From Pedobacter sp. UBA4863 (GTDB taxonomy: Bacteria; Bacteroidota; Bacteroidia; Sphingobacteriales; Sphingobacteriaceae), in NCBI RefSeq assembly GCF_002399615.1, contig NZ_DHDZ01000059.1, positions 151,694 to 157,488 of the forward strand: 5,795 nucleotides of DNA. The letters run 5' to 3'. The notes below the pieces were generated by a model. That model was not told the DNA's origin. It saw only the letters and a program-made list of their open reading frames with translations, and made no database searches. The position numbers and the translations under genes are program-made. Positions 5,661 through 5,795 of the stretch are shown here, piece by piece. Position 1 is the stretch's first letter. Each line of letters begins with the position of its first letter.

Positions 5661-5795
5661 GCACAACTCTCTAAAAATAGATAAATAATTCGTATCTTCC
5701 TATATGCAAGGACGTAAGAGTTTTCATCCCCAATTGTTCTATCAGTTAAGTTTGGAAGAACTAGTTCCCTCTGACAATTACTACCGCCATTTATC
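5658..5795 (+). mobile_element. IS1182-like insertion sequence, left end (partial)
   Basis: It begins GTTGCACAAC. The first 20 nt (5658-5677) are an inverted match (18/20) to the ends of the two long repeats at 406-425 and 3624-3643, supporting their status as terminal inverted repeats. A transposase start lies 46 nt inside. The rest is beyond the window. The left end falls exactly on the GTT of junction C, so the IS either inserted at a fixed position in the junction or travels as a cassette itself. A small hairpin TTGTGC/GCACAA (5650-5655 and 5661-5666) straddles the left tip. Confidence 0.7.
5704..5795 (+). CDS. IS1182-family transposase, N-terminal fragment
   Basis: Only the first 30 complete codons are in the window, and the gene runs off the right edge. 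The peptide starts MQGRKSFHPQLFYQLSLEEL and continues VPSDNYYRHL. The pattern of a short basic start, an F/L-rich segment and then LVPxDNYYRHL is typical of the N-terminal domain (DUF772-like) of IS1182-family DDE transposases. These usually run to about 450-550 aa and move the IS by DNA cleavage and strand transfer at its terminal inverted repeats. The catalytic DDE residues lie outside the window. The ATG is 46 nt from the IS left tip, with an A/T-rich leader and no Shine-Dalgarno. It is the only gene here on the plus strand, which fits a later insertion. Confidence 0.85.
   Translation, partial: MQGRKSFHPQLFYQLSLEELVPSDNYYRHL

Overview
This is an AT-rich accessory region, most likely from a Bacteroidota chromosome (Flavobacteriia, Cytophagia or Sphingobacteriia type). 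The taxonomic reading is an inference. It rests on the lack of Shine-Dalgarno sequences before any of the genes, A-rich leaders, an IS1182-type transposase start, and an intergenic repeat of the GTCATTTCGA...GAGAAATCT kind that I recall as common in that phylum. No tRNA, rRNA or CRISPR array was seen.

Four single-gene units follow one another, all read on the minus strand. In minus-strand order they are: a very Trp/Glu-rich protein of unknown function (4495-5463), a membrane-anchored TPR protein (3655-4332), a small two-helix membrane protein broken by a frameshift (2664-3196), and a large membrane-bound M48 zinc metallopeptidase (449-2491). There is no metabolic theme and no operon-like tight coupling. 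The genes look like unrelated cargo.

What unites them is the DNA between them. Three junctions (2541-2665, 4348-4474, 5531-5660) have the same plan: AAC, a six-base spacer, a stem arm, a loop of about 75 nt, the complementary arm, TT, then GTT. Their lengths are 125, 127 and 130 nt. The stem sequences differ between sites, but pairing is retained, and two of the loops share a conserved block. Each gene is also bounded by its own matched inverted pair, starting GTT on one side and ending AAC on the other. This is the topology of integron attC sites and cassettes, although the bases next to GTT/AAC do not all fit the classical GTTRRRY/RYYYAAC consensus and no integrase gene lies in the window. 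The region is best described as an integron-like (CALIN-like) or undescribed cassette array.

Two direct-repeat copies of about 250 bp (176-425 and 3390-3643, about 90% identical by eye) follow the 3' ends of the M48 and TPR units. Both end in a 20-nt sequence that is the inverted repeat (18/20) of the sequence at 5658-5677. That latter sequence is the left end of an IS1182-like element whose transposase begins at 5704 and runs off the window. Both repeat copies stop exactly 10 nt before a cassette boundary, and the IS begins exactly at a boundary, so the IS family appears to target these junctions.
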